Shown: positions 1 through 13,300 of the stretch, one piece after another
Position numbering within the stretch: position 1 is the stretch's first letter
Layout of the letters: each line of letters opens with the position of its first letter
Assembly: GCA_032690845.1 (NCBI GenBank)
Contig: CM064420.1
Location: forward strand, 67,072,707 to 67,136,706
Source of the DNA: Eleusine coracana subsp. coracana
Lineage: Eukaryota > Streptophyta > Magnoliopsida > Poales > Poaceae
Direction of reading: 5' to 3'
Length of the DNA: 64,000 nt
Program-made: the position numbers and the translations under genes
The notes under the pieces: model-generated
What the model was told of the DNA's origin: nothing
Seen by the model: the letters and a program-made list of their open reading frames with translations, nothing else
Databases searched by the model: none

Positions 1-148
1 GCCACTTACTAGAAGTTTCACCGACTCTCTTAGTGAACTTGGGAATCTAAATGTATTAAAGTACTGACAACTTACAGGTTTCTGTTGATATTATAGAAGT
101 ATTAGTATACAAGAACTCAATGATCCTCTCTGTTACTCTCTCTTGCAG

Positions 149-3100
149 CTTGAACACTTGCCACAGGATTATAATGGATCAGCATTAACACTGGTCGAGT
201 CATTATCAAGGTACAATATTTGAAGCTGTTTCTCTGTTCCTTTTTCCTAATGTACCCTGAACACTTTCTTGTCATTTATACGGTATTGTTATTTGTTTCT
301 GAATATGTATCATTGTACACTTGAAAGGACACTTTTATTCGTAAGATTGATAGGTAATGCCTCTTTGTTTTGGCTCATGCAGTCTTGTTGTCTTAGGTAA
401 CCTCAAAGAGTTTGAGAGAGGAGTTCTCTGGCTTTCAGAGAATCTTACATTTGATGTTGACGCTCGCATTAATCTTTTTGAGGTAATGCTATCTGATAAT
501 TGTTACAATTCCAATGTAACAAAATATCCACACTAAAAAGAATTACTTCCTTTTGTGCTCATTTTATTTTCTTATTATGCAGTGTAACATAAGACTTCTG
601 GGGGGTCTTATTTCTGCTCATCTTCTTGCAAAAGACTACATCAGCCAGCTCAAGGATGGGCTATATCATGACCAGTTACTGCATCTTGCTGTAAATTTGG
701 GCAATCGGTTTTTACCAGCATTTGAAACGCCTACTGGGCTGCCATATGCATGGATCAATCTCAAGGTTGGTCTATAAATCTTTGTTTTTCCTCATTGCTT
801 TATGCTTCCTTTGCAACCTTATCATGTCTGAGAAAAAGTTAATATAAAAAGTTGAATTTTGACTATGATAAATTAGTGTTCTATTCTTTGTTGTATGGCC
901 ACATGATAAAACCTCATTGGATTGTGTGTGCAAGACCATTGGTACATTCAGCAGATCAAATGAAGAAGGAACATCTGTAAAGAGTTGCTACATTTATCTG
1001 AAAACAGACTATAGTGTTATTCACCTTTTTCTCAAATACGCTGGAGAGCTGTGTATCATTGTATTACAGGGAAGAAAAAACAGTCCATACACGGACCCTT
1101 CTACTGAACCATAAGTGAATTTCCCATCCTTCCCCATCAGCTGTAGCTTTTGGGTGAACTGGTTGATGCATAGTAGGTCAATATGGTATTAGAGCTAGAG
1201 GTTTTGAGTTCAAGTCCTGGTGACCGCATTTTCTGCTACGCCGCTCCTATTTTCACGTTTGCGTCCTGAGGGAGCTGTACGTGAGGGGAAGTATTGAACC
1301 ATAAGTGAATTGCCCACCCTTTCCCATCCACTTAGAGTTTTGGGTGGAACTGGTCGATGCATAGTAGCTTAACGCCTTCAAGCTGGGACCAAGGCAAGGG
1401 GGTCATATTCCTACACAAAAGGGACTAACTAATAAACACATTAGAGAGACGCCCTTTTTCTTTTTTTTTTTTTTTGAGGGGATCTGCATTCCTTTATTAA
1501 TCAGATATAGAGTTACAGACGCCAATAGGCGGGCTCATTTTTTCTCGAAAAATGTAGGAGAGCTCACATCTTCTTTATATTTAAGAGAGAAGAAAAGGAT
1601 CCTCATACAACAAATTTCACTTCACAGCTGAGGGGAATTTGGCTTGCTGAATTACATGAATACCAATAAAAAACATAGGAATAGGCGGGCTCATAAGCCA
1701 CACATGCCTCCCTGCCGATGGACTCTCCAATGGAACTCCTCGCAAGTCTGTGGGCACCTAAATATCAATTGCGACTTTCATGAACAAAATGAACTGAGGC
1801 TAAAGCCTCTCTCCTAGCCTTTGTCGCACACACAATGTGGCCATAAGCTCCCATGCCCGCTCCATTTATCTGCCTGATCACTTGCTATTCTGAATCTCTG
1901 CAGAGCTAGATCGCTAGCTAGAGACAGCACTTCCCGGCACACGATAGCTTCTTTTCTTTCTGGATCAGTCATCCCACCGCAATTTGCTTATTCTTTGATA
2001 TCGCAGCATCGACATTAATCTTTGCATAGCCTGCAGGTGGTGGGATCCATCTTCTGTCCTGTTTCCTCCCTAAAACTGCTGCATTCGCCTTCGGTCACGC
2101 CAGCTCCAGGTTTGCCATATACCTGTCTATGAAGCAATGTGTTGATAGCCACGCCCAGAAATCATCCTGCCATTGAGTGCACAGGACAATGTTGGTAATC
2201 ACCTCCTGATCCATCGGTGTAAAGAACTCAAGTGCTTGCATATTCCACGAACGAGTCCCCTGATCAATCGTTTCACACACCTTTTGTGGGCAGTTTTCCT
2301 CGTTGATGCAACATTTGGGCCAGAGCATCTCGGAGAGACGACCTAGCAACAACTCATGCTTAGGTTTGCCATAGCAACCAACCCAGACCCAAATCCTTGA
2401 GCCCACGAGCCTCGGCAAAGATCCAGAGCTGTGCTTCTTGCTTCCAGTTATTCAACACCACCTGGACAGAAGGTGCGGTGCCCTTGAACACCCCAGCATT
2501 TCTGTGCTTCCACAATGACCAGGGGCCAAGGATTATCAGCGTGTCAAACCCTTCCTGTTTGCTTTAGCCACATGTATGCTAGCTCTTCTCCACCATTGTG
2601 CAAAGTTCTCCTTGTCATTGTCTGGAGCAAGACGCTGCAGATCGAAGGAAGATAGAAGATTGCACCAGAATTCCCTCGCGAAGACACACCCGACCAGCAT
2701 GTGTTGAACTGTCTCGTCTTGATCACATAGCATGCATTGAGCTGGGTGAGGGAGCCCATCATTTCCAAAGCCGGCGCCATGGTTCAGAAGGAACCAATCC
2801 ATAGAAGCTGTAGTATTATTCACAGTGTTAAGATTCTTCATTAAAACTTATGTGGAATTTCTACTCCAATAAATTTAGGGAAGGGCTTATGTTTGTTTTT
2901 CAAAAAAAAAAAAATATTAGATGAAACAATACTTTTGTTTTCCCTGCAGTATGGAGTGATGGAGAATGAGACAACTGAAACAAGCACATCAGGGTGTGGT
3001 GAGTACCAGACTAATCTTTTTACATGTTCCTGGACATGCATGATTCTGTTTGATAATCTGGATTTTATTAAACAACCTACACGTTTACAGGCTCTCTTAT

Positions 3101-5071
3101 CCTTGAAATGGGTGCATTGTCACGTCTGTCGGGTGATTCTAGATATGAAGCTGCAGCTCTTCGTGCTCTTCGCAAGTTATGGAGCATGAGAAGTTCACTG
3201 AATCTTGTAGGCACAACGCTGGATGTATTAACTGGCAAGTGGATTGAATATTCATCAGGCATTGGTGCTGGTAATACTATCTTATTTAGTGTGTGCTTAA
3301 TAGTAATAGCCTTGTGTGAGACTGTTTTTTTTTTTTTTTGGTTGTGTCTGCGCTGTCACACGATTTGTTGTCATTATTCAGAAATGTTAGTTCTGAATAT
3401 CTTATGGCATTTTGTCTAACCAGACACCAATGACTTCTATATCATGATTGCAGGAGTGGATTCATTTTTTGAGTATTTGATTAAAGCATATATACTTTTT
3501 GGAAGCGACGAGTATTGGGATATGTTTCATTCAGCTTATCTTGCTGTTCAAAAATATTTACGACATGGCCCGTGGTAAGCCATTACTTCATGGCAACTAC
3601 ACCCGATTTTACCTTTCTCTGTAGTATGCATGTTTTGAGCAATTATGATAAGTGACCTGACAGGTATCACGAAGCTGACATGAGGACTGGCGAAGCAACA
3701 TACTGGCAACTAACTAGTCTTCAGGCCTTTTGGCCTGGTCTTCAGGTTTGCTGAACCTTAACTCCATATATTGGATGAGGTCATACCATAATAAGAAATG
3801 CTCATTTGTTTGGTGTTTGCATATTGCTGTTATCATGAACAGACACTTCTTGGAGATGTTGCTGCTGCAAATCTGTCGCATCGTGAATTTTACAATGTAT
3901 GGCAAAGATTTGGTGTACTACCTGAAAGGTATTGTCGATCTCTTCTTAATTTAAAACTGAGTGCTGTCAATTTTTGAAGAGGCATGTGGTAGATGCTAAA
4001 CCATTGGACAAAAGTTGTTTCTAGATTTGCACTCAGTTGCATTGGTGCATATTGCATTTTGCAGATATCTTTTGGACTATGGAATGTTGCATCCTACAGA
4101 GAAGTACTACCCTTTGCGTCCTGAATTTGCTGAGTCAACATTTTATCTTTATCAAGCTACTAAAGGTGCGCTCGACAATGATTCTGCAAAAGTATATATA
4201 CATTTGCTTTGGATTTTACAATTATCCACAGGCTATCTCATATACCTTTATTTCTTCTTTTTAATTCATCTATTTTTGTTATTCTAGAAACAGTGTTTTT
4301 CAATAGAAATTTCACTTGTAACACATTTCATTTTTGTATCTATTCCCTGATTGCTCAAACTCTATTTTTCGGATAGATCCTTGGTACCTAGAAGTAGGTG
4401 AAGCTATTGTGGGATCACTCAATTACTACACAAAAGTGGATGGAGGATTTGCTAGCATCAGAGATGTTTCAACAATGAAACTTGAAGACCATCAACACAG
4501 CTTCTTTCTTTCAGAAACGTAAGAGGTTCATCTTTCTCTTGTTCCTGTGAGGATTAGTTGGCAAAATTGTCCATGTAGATCGATCACTTAAATCACTTTT
4601 AACATGACAACTTCAGGTGCAAGTATCTTTTCCTTCTGTATGATGATTCATTTTTGAAGAACCAAAATTATATATTTACAACAGAAGGTCACCCTCTTCT
4701 AATAAGAAGCACCTGGCATGAGAAATTTCCTGCGACGCACGTACCCAACAATTGGACTATCGTCAAGGTGCCATTTATTCTTTCTAGCTAATTATTAGTA
4801 TTGCTATTCAGGAATATTGCCCTTGTTTGTGACAAGAACATCTCTGCAGGATGACAACTTTCGTGTTAGTGCATTATCATCTCAAGTTTGTCCGGAAACA
4901 ATTTTCCAAAAAAATGTTGCCTCCCAATGGGAGAGTGCTTGCCATGTACCAGATGTATACCCTAGCCACAGATGCAGTACTGATGATGATTGCGGTATAG
5001 AATCAGTAACATGCAGGAATAGAACCTGCAGTATGGCTGGTTATTGTGGTTTGTGGCTGGTAGTTTATTAG
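149..5071 (+). CDS. MNS5: EDEM-type alpha-mannosidase, GH47 (MNS5-like), 5' end missing
   Basis: Role (family knowledge): class I alpha-mannosidases of the EDEM branch trim mannose from misfolded glycoproteins in the ER and mark them for ER-associated degradation. Twelve exons in one frame: 149-210, 383-482, 583-765, 2950-2998, 3091-3270, 3454-3574, 3664-3745, 3843-3928, 4065-4165, 4377-4518, 4617-4767, 4850-5071 (492 residues seen). GH47 signatures seen: ALTLVESL near the start, GIGAGVDSFFEYLIKAY, LRPEFAESTFYLYQAT, SFFLSETCKYLFLLYDD, and FTTEGHPL, which carries the threonine that binds calcium in the family. A cysteine-rich tail ends in CGLWLVVY. The missing N-terminus (signal anchor plus about 80 residues) should lie left of the window; the resulting size of about 575 fits MNS5 better than MNS4. 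The third intron here is 2.2 kb and holds two retroelements. The family call is firm; the MNS5 versus MNS4 choice is less sure. Confidence 0.93.
1105..1361 (+). mobile_element. Very small LTR retrotransposon (TRIM/SMART-like)
   Basis: Two direct repeats of about 66 bp (1105-1170 and 1295-1361) start TGAACCATAAGTGAATT and end GATGCA, so they have the TG...CA ends of LTRs. Between them, shortly after the left repeat, TGGTATTAGAGC (from 1184) resembles the initiator-Met tRNA primer-binding site TGGTATCAGAGC. Just before the right repeat lies a purine tract, GAGGGGAAG (1283-1291). The total of about 260 bp has no coding capacity. This matches the tiny gene-associated LTR elements known from grasses. 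No clear 5-bp target duplication was found, and both repeats are followed by TAGTAG, so the exact ends are uncertain. Confidence 0.6.
1461..2845 (-). mobile_element. 5'-truncated L1-type LINE fragment, antisense in MNS5 intron
   Basis: Reading the minus strand, 2841-2536 encodes a zinc-binding reverse-transcriptase-associated domain (zf-RVT type: a HPAQCMLCD segment, then HMLVGCVFAREFW). Further on, around 2040-1880, translation gives a WIPPPAGYAKINVDAA segment typical of the plant RNase H-like domain that follows zf-RVT in L1-type LINEs. Frameshifts and stops break the frame between these parts. The 3' end is CCCCTC followed by an A tract on the minus strand (the T tract at 1461-1475). The reverse transcriptase itself is missing. 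The right boundary is approximate. Confidence 0.8.
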
Positions 5072-5434
5072 AACAAGATATACTGTTTTGACAGTCACTT
5101 CAATGGAGGATGAAAATGAATTCTCAGTTATTATTGAACTACCGCGTCTGATATGAACATTCTTTTTGTAGCCTTCTCGGTGCTGCTGCGCTTGTCTGTA
5201 TTCTTACACAGCTGAAGGCCTCAATTTCTGTTTCTATGACTTGATTCGAGGCTTTTTTTCAGGTTTTATACGGTGGGTTTTCTGCTGTGGACGTCATTCT
5301 TTTTTTTTGAAAGCTGTGCTTCACTGGGGAACCAGTACACTAGAGTAATACCCGCGATAGGAAAACCTACGGGTTACCGCTTACTGGTGGTGCCATAGGA
5401 TCGTGTTCAAAGAACATTTCTGGAATTAACGTTA

Positions 5435-5794
5435 TTACAGTCTGAAAAGAGCACCGACTTATATGGGAATAGTAAATGACTAATTGAAATAAGCATTTTA
5501 ATTTTAGTGAAACCATTAGGCTCATCTAGCGGCAGATGCAAAATAGGCACATATAATAATAATGATGTTAATTCGGCCAAAAGGATTTAGCAGCACGATT
5601 TGGCATCCATGATATGCGCACGAATGGAAGAACCTCCACGGCCAGCAGTACCTCTCTGCAAAAATAAAAAACGAAAGCAAGAAGCTTAGTCAACATGAAT
5701 GATGACCAAATCAACATGAATGATGACCAAACCATACCCTTTGTGGAGATTGCTGGCCACGACCCCTGGCAGTCTGTTGTGTACGCATTCTAGC
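5435..5794 (-). pseudogene. Broken second copy of the NUA 3' end
   Basis: This stretch repeats 7026-7559 with only scattered differences: the last 56 bases of the penultimate NUA exon, the last intron, the start of the last exon and the 3' flank. It differs mainly by lacking a 168-bp insertion present in the gene copy (7232-7399). The rest of the large penultimate exon is absent, so it cannot encode NUA by itself. Read as a last exon it would encode a different tail (RGTAGRGGSSIRAHIMDAK, three residues, then stop). It is a partial, same-orientation duplication about 1.6 kb downstream of the real terminal exon. Confidence 0.85.
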
Positions 5795-7025
5795 GAGTGT
5801 TACCACGACAGCCTGAACGTGTCCACTCTTCCCCTCAAACACGCAGGAGGCAGTTCCAAGGTCAAATTGATATGGTAACCATGAGAAATAATGGCCATCA
5901 AGCTTAATATAGTATTGAATCCTATGACCATCCAAAATAAACAATTATTCTCAGATCTGAACCTTTCCAATTTTATTATTTCAGATGATGGAATTATTAT
6001 ACACTCGTGGTATATTGTACGTAGTAATCTGATAGCCTCTGTACAAGCAGCCAGGGCCAGGCAGGTTGTTAGGCATCGTCAGCGCCTAAACAGCGTCAGT
6101 TTTGATGGCCGGCCACTGTCCCATATTGTTTGTTGGTTTCCGTGTCGAAAGTTTGACGCATTATGTAGAAAATACGTGCAACATTTGTATCTCCAAATAA
6201 ATTTATTAAAAAACTATTCAAATATCTATCTAATGGTATTAATTTTGTACCAAAAATATTAATGTATTTTATAATATGTAGTCAAAGTTTTATCTCAAAA
6301 ACAACAATCTGCAGATTCGATCCGCGCCAGGAACGGCAGACCGCGCGGCAGCGGAGGCCGCCGGCAGGCGGACGAGGATCTCCCACAGGATCAGCTTTTC
6401 TGGGAGGACGAGGGCCGCGACGCGTGCCTGTCTTGCTCTTGCAGTTTGCGTCATGGCCCCGCGCAATCTCCCGTTGAGGAGGGACGCTACCGCCGGGCAA
6501 GCGGACAGGCGGCGGATCTAGGTTCCGCGCAGAGAGAACCGTGGTCGCCGACTCGCCGTCGCTGAAGCCTGAAGGGTGACTGCTCGCATTCAGATTTGGA
6601 CCTCTTTGCTGAAGAGCTCGAGTCATATTTGGCCCGGAACCCCTTGGGCCTTGCTGGACTTCGCAAGCTTATTTTTGCTAAACAAGCCGAGCAGCTCCGT
6701 CCGTGCATAGTACGCATTCATTACGTGCATCAGTGTTACAACAAATTATGCTAAAAAGATCCAATGCTACCACAAACAATCACATCAGACTGATTATACG
6801 AAATTAATAATAGTCTGCCATGGTGCACACAAGACCAGTGATCCAATGTGAGAAAACAGAGCATTCCCCATGAAGAAACATAGCATCTTCAGTCTGGCCG
6901 CACAGCATATTTTCGTTTTTGTTGGAGGCTGTGCTTTTTTTTTTTACTTCCAAGAGATTTCAATTAAAAACCTCTTAAATCCTGCTTTTAAGGAGTAATT
7001 TTTTACATAATAATTGGAGATGCTC
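5795..7025. other. Spacer between the NUA 3' duplicates
   Basis: No supported gene. The part 6310-6670 is strongly GC-rich and has open frames on both strands, but I recognise no domain, and base composition alone explains the long frames. The flanks are AT-rich. A T tract lies near 6941-6951. Confidence 0.5.
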
Positions 7026-7227
7026 TTACGGTCTGAAAAGAGAACCAACTTATAGATGACTTATTGAAATAAGCATTGTATTCAAATAAGCATTGTAATT
7101 TGAGTGAAACCAGTAGGCTCGTCTGGCGACAGATGCAAATTAGGCACATATAATAATAACAATGTCAATTCGGCCAGAAGGATTTAGCAGTACGATTTGG
7201 CATCCATCATATGAGCACGAATGGAAG

Positions 7228-7397
7228 AACCTTAGTGGACAAAAAATATCTGGTCTCTAGTAGCAACGGTCAACTACAACCCTAGGTCTGACTACGCCCC
7301 CCACGACCCCGTGAACCTTCGTGGACAAAAATATCTGGTCTCGAGTAGCAACGATATTCTACCTCACTAGGTCTGACCACGCCCCCCACGACCCCGT
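7228..7397. repeat. Two tandem units (86 and 84 bp) in the last NUA exon and 3' flank
   Basis: Units 7228-7313 and 7314-7397 both begin GAACCTT and end CCACGACCCCGT. They differ at about a dozen positions. The repeat lies inside a 168-bp segment that the broken copy at 5435-5794 lacks. On the minus strand the first-read unit supplies the codons for the arginine/glycine-rich C-terminus and the stop codon (7367-7369). Confidence 0.85.
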
Positions 7398-10300
7398 GGT
7401 CCACGGCCAGCAGCACCTCTCTGCAAAAATAAAAAACGAAAGCAAGAAGCTTAGTCAACATGAATGATGACCAAATCAACATGAATGATGACCAAACCAT
7501 ACCCTTTGTGGAGATTGCTGGCCACGACCCCTGGCAGTCTGTTGTGTACGCATTCTAGCTTGCCTGTTTAACATGGCTCTCTGTTGTAAGTTGATAGTTG
7601 TAGTAGTCGAACGACTTTCAGCACCATCAGCTACAGTAGTAGTACTCCGCTGTTCAGATGATCCACCAGTTTGGGCTTGGTTAGGGGAAGGCTCACGTCC
7701 CCCAGTTGCCGTGCTGGTATTCTGCTGTTCCGATGATGCACCAGTTTGGGCTAGATTAGGGGAAGGTTCACGTACAGGGGATGCATCTGTGGTTCGGCTT
7801 GGTGAGGCATCTGCCCCTCCTGTTGGTGCTATTGGGCTCTGGTCTGATTCCACTGCAGCACGTTCAGTAGCGGTGTCACTTTCCCCAATATCTGACATAT
7901 CAAGCTCATTCTTTTCTGTTGGCTCTCCTGGAGATGCCACGCTGAAAACATTACCAGCTTGTTCGCCAATATCAGATGGTTCTCTTTGAGCTTCTTCCAA
8001 GGCAGTAATTTCTAGAGGTTGTTCAGGTTCCTCTGGCAACTCTCCCTCCTCCATCTCATCGTCAACATCCGTTGCTGTAGTAAGCTGAGCCTCATCCTTC
8101 AAATCATCGATTTTCTGGTTCTCATCATATAATTGCACTGCTGACTCTGACTTCACCAGTGCATCTTCCACAGGAGTTGCGTTATTATCAATGCCTACAT
8201 CCGTATCCTGGCCTCTGGTGTGCATTGATGCATCCACATGTGCATCCATATCATCCTTATCACCTATATCATCTTCCCTTGCGGCCTCAGTCTCTTCGAT
8301 TGCCACAGAAGCCTGATCAGTATCCATCTGTTCTGAGGGCTGTTGTCCCTCCTGGTCATCAGTCGAAGGTGGCACTACAGCATCTCCAATAGGTGGTTGG
8401 TCATTTTTTAGTTCACTAGTCTCCTGTGAAGATTCTTCCTCCTTGGGCCTCTTTAATGGAGGATTGGCTTCATTAGCCTCACCTGATGAGGTATTGTCTA
8501 TCATCTGTGACGACGAGATAAGACGTTTACGACTTGAAGGCTGTAACACGGCACCAGAAATTCCGCGTTGTAATGATGAACCAGTTTTGTCCAGACCAAC
8601 CATGGAACCTTCAACAGTTGATGCATCCGTATCAGCCTGTGGTTCTTCAGTTCGTTCAAGAGTAGGTCGAACAAGTCTTCGCGGTCCTGGTCTACGTACT
8701 TCTGCACTTGGTTTCGGCAAAGTAGAAACTGCTCTCTCTTCAGTTAGTTTAGCTTTAGCTGCCCTTTGTGGTGTATCTACCATTTGTTCTGCAATGATAG
8801 ATATAATGAGCTCCCCCGTTGACCACAAGAGAGTATGAGGGAAAATACTGGTTTAAGAGCATGCATTGTTAACAAAATGCATCAATAATAACAAATGAAA
8901 TTTACTTAAGAGCTCATCATCAGTTCATCACTATTAATAAACAAAATACTGTTGAGCTCATTGTCACTAGTAAGATGCTGATATGAGTTAATTGTCGTCA
9001 ATAGAGAGGATGATGCCAATGATAAAAAATGGATATTGAAGCACCTGAAGTTGTCGCAGGTGCGCTCACAGTGGCAGTTTCAACACCTGGGGTCTGTGTT
9101 GCTGCACCATCATTGAACTGGGACTCTTCCACAACTTTAGCAGAGCGGAAGTATGCAAGGAAATTCTTTTCCAGTGTAGAGAAAGGCGGCACTTGTGATG
9201 ATATTCCAGGACAATGCTGCACAGTGCCACCAAATTTGAATTATGATACAAAGATATTTAAATGTTTGACCTTTGTTGAAGGACATCAGATCTACTTTGC
9301 AAAACAGGAAAAAGATGCAAAATATGCCAGAAACCATGGCACCAAAAAGCAATGGAAGAAATGGAAGACAAAAGTTGAAATATACCTCAATAAGTTCTTT
9401 CACAGCCTGTTTATGCTTCTCTATAGACTCTTCTACTTCTTGCTTCCCCTGTAACCAGGGTTGGCAACCAGTACTTTGATCAGAGGGGACCAAGCATAAG
9501 AAGGAAGCCATTATAGTAATTTAAATTTGAAAATACATGACATTCTGGACTAACATGTGGTCTCCATCGTGCAACTGAGACTGTTTATCAATAGATATTA
9601 AGTTTATAAGACCAGTCAAAATAGTTCATAAATCAATTTTCAGTGCACGTTTTCTAGGAATTGATGGAGCACATAAACAAGAACATAATAATTGTATAAG
9701 ACTACATGCAGTATATCTAGCAACAAATCTCTGGATGTCAAACAAATCAGACTAAATACATTATTGATTCACTAATATGCTAAAAAATGAACAAGAACCC
9801 ATACAGAAAGACTACAAATCCAGGGAATGTGCTCCCCCCCTCCTCCTAAAATAATAATACCAATAGTAATCCGAGGAATGTACCTCTTTTGCAGTGTTAA
9901 CAGCAGTGGTAAATATTTTCTCAGCCCTTCTGCGTGCCGCTTTTTCTTTCTTGTTATCATCTCGCTCCTTCTCCAGGGTTTTTTCTAGTGTCTGTCAACA
10001 TAGGTTTTATAGGGAAAAAGAAAGCATTGGAACTATGTAACAAGCTCAAAGAAGCTTTTATGCATCACATAAGCATATCTTGCTCACCTGTATCCTGAAA
10101 TCCTTTTCCTTTATAGCTTGCTCTAGTTGAGTTTCTGAAGTTGTCTTCTGACCTGTTAAAGAATATCATGTTTGAACTTTGAAATGATAGTAGCTTAAAA
10201 ACGAGTTCCCTCCATTAAAAGAACTAAGATACATATGCAACAAGACTCGGGAAATACTTGATTTAAAATCCTCCATCTGCTTCAAAAGGTTCTGATTTTC

Positions 10301-13300
10301 TTTGATGGCCTCATCCTTTTCCTTCATCAAGGTGTCATGCTTTCTCTGGAGCATTTGAATGGAGAAAGATAAAACATGAGTTTAAATTAAATAAAAAATA
10401 AGCATCCATTTCACAACTGAAAATTGGGAAAAAAAAATTCTAACCTTCAAGGAGAAATGAACCTTCTTTAGCCTGTCGATTTCAGATTTAAGGGAAGCCT
10501 ACAAAAGTTAATGGATAATTATTACTACTGGAAATAAATCAATAAGGTTGGTGTTGTGAGTTTTAATAATTCTGACCTCAACATCATGCAACTTCTTTTC
10601 CCTAGAATCCAATTCGGACTGACATCTGGCTAGATCCTCCTCCAATTTTTTTATGATTACTTCTTTCTCGGAAATAAGGTTTTTTGCACTTTCAAGCTCA
10701 ACTGATTTCTCTCTTAAGGTTGACTGTTTCAGACAAACAATTATGCACGAAATAAATAATAATGAACCAAAAACATCAGAACTTAACACAAACATGCTTG
10801 TCAAATACTGAAACCAACAATAACCTTGGTCAGAAATCAATCTTCAATTTCAACAACATTACATTGAACAGTGAACCAAAAAGCAAAGCACACAACCCCC
10901 ATATATGTTACTCCCTCCATTTTTCATTTGTTGTTTAGAACTAGAATTCTAGTTCAAAAAAAAACCTGAGTTGTTCTAACGATAACAATTTGCAAACGGA
11001 GGTATACTGTAACAAATGAACAAAGTAATAAAAAAAGTGCCACAAAATAATAGAGAGAACTACACAAAAATTACAGACATCAAGCTGTTTGCGCAATACC
11101 CCCTCCGGTCGTATATTGTTGTCGTCAGTCAGTTCATTTTTGAACTGGCCGGCGACAACAAAAAAAGATCGGAGGAGTAGACTGAATTTAGATCATAGAA
11201 AAAGAAAATAATGTTACAAAACATAATATTTAAAGTTAAAAATAGATAAAAATAAATAACTAACTTTGATATTTTGAAGTTCTTCCTTCATGGACTCATA
11301 AGCATTCATATCAATGCCTTTGCTATTTTCAACCATCTGCAGAAAACATTAATATTGAAAGCAAAAGTGAAAATGAGAAGAATGTAACAACAAAAATAAA
11401 GTATTTTAGTCCCAAGCAAGTTGGGGTAGGCTACAGATGAAATCTACAAGACCCAACCAAAAAAGACAAGCAAAGTGCCGTGCGTTGCTACGGGCTAAAA
11501 AAGTAGAATTTGGCAACACGTCATGGGTATCGCGTTAGCGTGTTACAGGGCTTTGAACAGGAAGAATAAAACTCAAACCAACTACACGGTTTCATCCTTC
11601 AATTTTGTACCATTTTTCTAATATGTTTTCATTGGTTTGCACTGATTCTCTACTTCTAAATTTAATTTAATAGGAAAAGAAAAAAATAGGCCAAAAGTAA
11701 AAAGGATTAATAAAAGAAGGGGGCGGTTATCGCACGACACCACTGTCCGCGCTCCACTATCCCACGACGCCGAGAATCGTCGCTTTTGCTCACCGATACG
11801 TTCCTCCTCATTGCCGAGCACCACCCCCGCCCCAGCGCGCCGCCTCCCCTATGTGATGTTGCCACCCGCTGCACTGCCCCCCCCCCCCCCCCCGCACCGC
11901 AACCACCTACAGCGGCTCCGTGCCCCCCACCTTGCCACCGCCGTCACCGAATCGGAGTAGGAGTCAATTGTTTCCAAACTGCCTTTGTCTAGAATCGGAG
12001 TAGGAATCGATTTTTTTTTCCTAACAATTCCCTATACATGTTGAATAAGAGTAGGAGACCTGGGTGAACGGTTGATGGCATAAACGTTTTCACCTGAATT
12101 CATAAGTTGTAGAGATACTACAAACCAATAGAATGAAGAATTTGATAAGGCTATTCATATGGAAAATGTATTACTCCCTCCGTCCCATTTTATTTGGCAC
12201 TTTGGAGTCCGGCACTCCAGCACGGGAATTAAGGATAAGTGTAAAAGGTAGGTGCATAGAAAACGAGAAGGAAAGAGATAGAGATAGAGGTGTATTGGGA
12301 AGAGAGAAAGCTACATCAGGAAGTGAGAATGCCAATTATTTTGGGAAAACTGAAGAGGACTAATTTGAAGGGTCTGAATGCTGACTATTTTGTATGGCAT
12401 GGTCTCCAGTCTCTAGTGCACCTTCAGAACTTGATCATTCAATTTTATCATGAACAGATTAACACATAAAAAAATTGAACAAACACAACAAACTGACACC
12501 AAGACATCTAAGCTTGTTTCATGGAATAACTAATTATTTAATAATAAGCAAGAGATATACCATAACATATTGCCATCATAGTTTTAGGAAACATGCAAAA
12601 CATACCTCAGAAATCCTTTGGTTGAGATTTGCTATTTCTGTCTTCTGTGTCTCTAATTCCTTTTGGCACATTTCAGCATGTACTTGCTTCTCCAGTAGAA
12701 GGTTATGCAACCTTTCAGACTCCAATTTAGCCTTTTGAGCTTCATCACGGAATTTCTGCAGCCACAAAAATATTATTGAAGTTATTCCAGATGTTATTAG
12801 CCATTAAAGGAATATTGCTCAGAAGAATTCGGCCATATATTACCTGGCATTCTTCAAAATTGTGTTTATTCTCCTCTCTTAGCTGTATGTTGCTTTCACG
12901 AAGCAAATTAATTTCTCTCACCTGAGGGCAACAATTTCAAAGAGAACAAAAGTAAGATACACAAAAGGAGAAGATTAAAAATAACTATAAATAAGGTATG
13001 GAGAATGGCAGAAGATGTGAATTATCAAGATCCAACCGACAGCAAATCAAACCTGGAGCTGCAGTGACTTGAACTCGTCATCTTTGAACATTAATGTTCT
13101 TGCACTATCTGACTGACTGCGCAATAAGTCCTGTGCCTCTTTAGCAGACTTCACTGCACTCTCCAGCTATATAAACATGACAAACATAGCAACTTAAAAA
13201 AAATGAAGCGCTGCCACAAGTTTCTAGAACAATCTATACAAGTTCCATCTAATACAGCCCCATCTAAACCAAATGTAACTGCCATGGATAAGAATTTAGT

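Noticed and set aside
6282..6717. GC-rich open frames in the NUA 3' spacer
   Set aside because: No domain, and several frames on both strands of similar length point to base composition.
7573..8838. Plus-strand frames of 77-138 codons
   Set aside because: They are antisense shadows of the large acidic NUA exon.
9029..9511. Frames of 124 and 141 codons overlapping the 9.0-9.5 kb region
   Set aside because: Both cross NUA exon borders; their codons outside the exons are intron sequence.
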